Below are positions 63,421 through 64,000 of a DNA stretch of 64,000 nucleotides, in pieces (within the stretch, counting starts at the first letter, position 1; every line of letters starts with the position of its first letter). The stretch comes from Anadara kagoshimensis (Eukaryota > Mollusca > Bivalvia > Arcoida > Arcidae), in NCBI GenBank assembly GCA_021292105.1, contig CM037873.1, positions 17,848,527-17,912,526 on the forward strand, written 5' to 3'. Made by a program: the position numbers and the translations under genes. Below the pieces are notes generated by a model that was given only the letters and a program-made list of their open reading frames with translations, was not told where the DNA came from and ran no database searches.

Positions 63421-64000
63421 AGAACTGACCATCTTGTAAAACACTTATTACTGTACTTCACTCCCTTTGTACTACTAACCAAAATTAATATAAAAAATAT
63501 GTTTAAAAATCATGGAAATTTTTAACTTGCTTGTATTCAATCATTTTAAGGTGCTTTTAGTCATAATTTCTGGATTGTGACAATAAGATATTTATGTTTC
63601 TGAAGTTGAAATTACATTTTTGTTGTCTTCATATAATTATACAGTATTCAACACTTAACTGTGACAACTTCGAAATAATTTTCTGTGTTTGTGAATTCAC
63701 TTAAAATTAACTATAGGTACATGTAAAGCAGCATTGAAGTTCATTGATTTTGTTGATCTATATTAAAAAACTATATAATATAAAATCAGCTTGCTCAATG
63801 CTGGACCTAAAAAATCTGGACCTTTTAAATGATGTTAATTTTGGTTAAAATATGAACAAAAGGAGCCACAAAATAGCAGTTAAAATGATGAGCAATGGGC
63901 CCAATAAGTTTAGTTCTAGATTACTATAAACACTGCCAAGTAGAGAATGACTTGGCTGACTTAGTCACTCGCAGACACAGATTATGTTGCTAATCACCTA
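63421..64000. other. Non-coding stretch to the window end
   Basis: AT-rich, with no open frame of note and no repeat recognised. Confidence 0.5.

Noticed and set aside
1..64000. Telomeric repeats at or near the satellite
   Set aside because: No TTAGGG-type tandem run was seen on either strand.

Overview
This is a eukaryotic, AT-rich, gene-poor window with no intact protein-coding gene that I can support. The mix of a large satellite array, tRNA-derived SINEs, (AAAT)n tails, short inverted-repeat DNA elements and dead transposon genes fits an invertebrate, most likely a marine mollusc (probably a bivalve). That placement comes from the look of the dispersed repeats, not from a diagnostic gene.

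Layout. (1) Positions 1 to about 44,255 are one satellite family with a monomer of about 167-175 bp (average near 172). The left part (1-23,890) runs head-to-tail on the + strand. A gap of exactly 1,000 N follows (23,891-24,890). After it the same satellite runs on the - strand to 44,255. The outer ends mirror each other: 1-242 is the reverse complement of 43,831-44,072, base for base by eye, and the same rare variants recur in mirrored order for at least 2.6 kb. The block is therefore either a giant inverted satellite or a scaffold join of two contigs from the same array end. Two linker types exist, and one (type B) carries a 7-bp-stem hairpin. The right arm has a higher-order period of about 8.77 kb (about 51 monomers), itself made of parts about 6.0 and 2.76 kb apart. 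Single-base indels and hybrid linkers are common from about 2.6 to 33 kb and rare from about 36 to 44 kb, which looks like consensus-averaging error in the assembly.

(2) Positions 44,256-53,000 are a graveyard of mobile elements. They hold tRNA-derived SINE pieces (44.5, 46.9-47.3 and 50.2-50.5 kb), a 51-bp minisatellite, A/T-rich microsatellites, and a DDE transposase pseudogene on the - strand (47.45-48.62 kb). That pseudogene keeps two catalytic Asp motifs, but the expected third acidic residue is a stop codon. There is also the C-terminal end of a non-LTR reverse transcriptase (48.73-49.16 kb, - strand), a retrotransposon Gag piece with a double zinc knuckle (50.97-51.24 kb), and a hAT-like MITE with a 6-bp target duplication (51.8-52.06 kb).

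(3) Positions 53,000-64,000 are mostly anonymous non-coding DNA. It contains a mariner-type MITE with TA duplications (53,670-53,847), a foldback element with roughly 100-bp arms (58,583-58,870), another SINE copy (61.9-62.07 kb) and short tandem repeats. A few splice-like or promoter-like sites are noted only as weak candidates.

Nothing here acts as a pathway. The notable content is the architecture of the satellite and the set of decayed or non-autonomous elements beside its edge.
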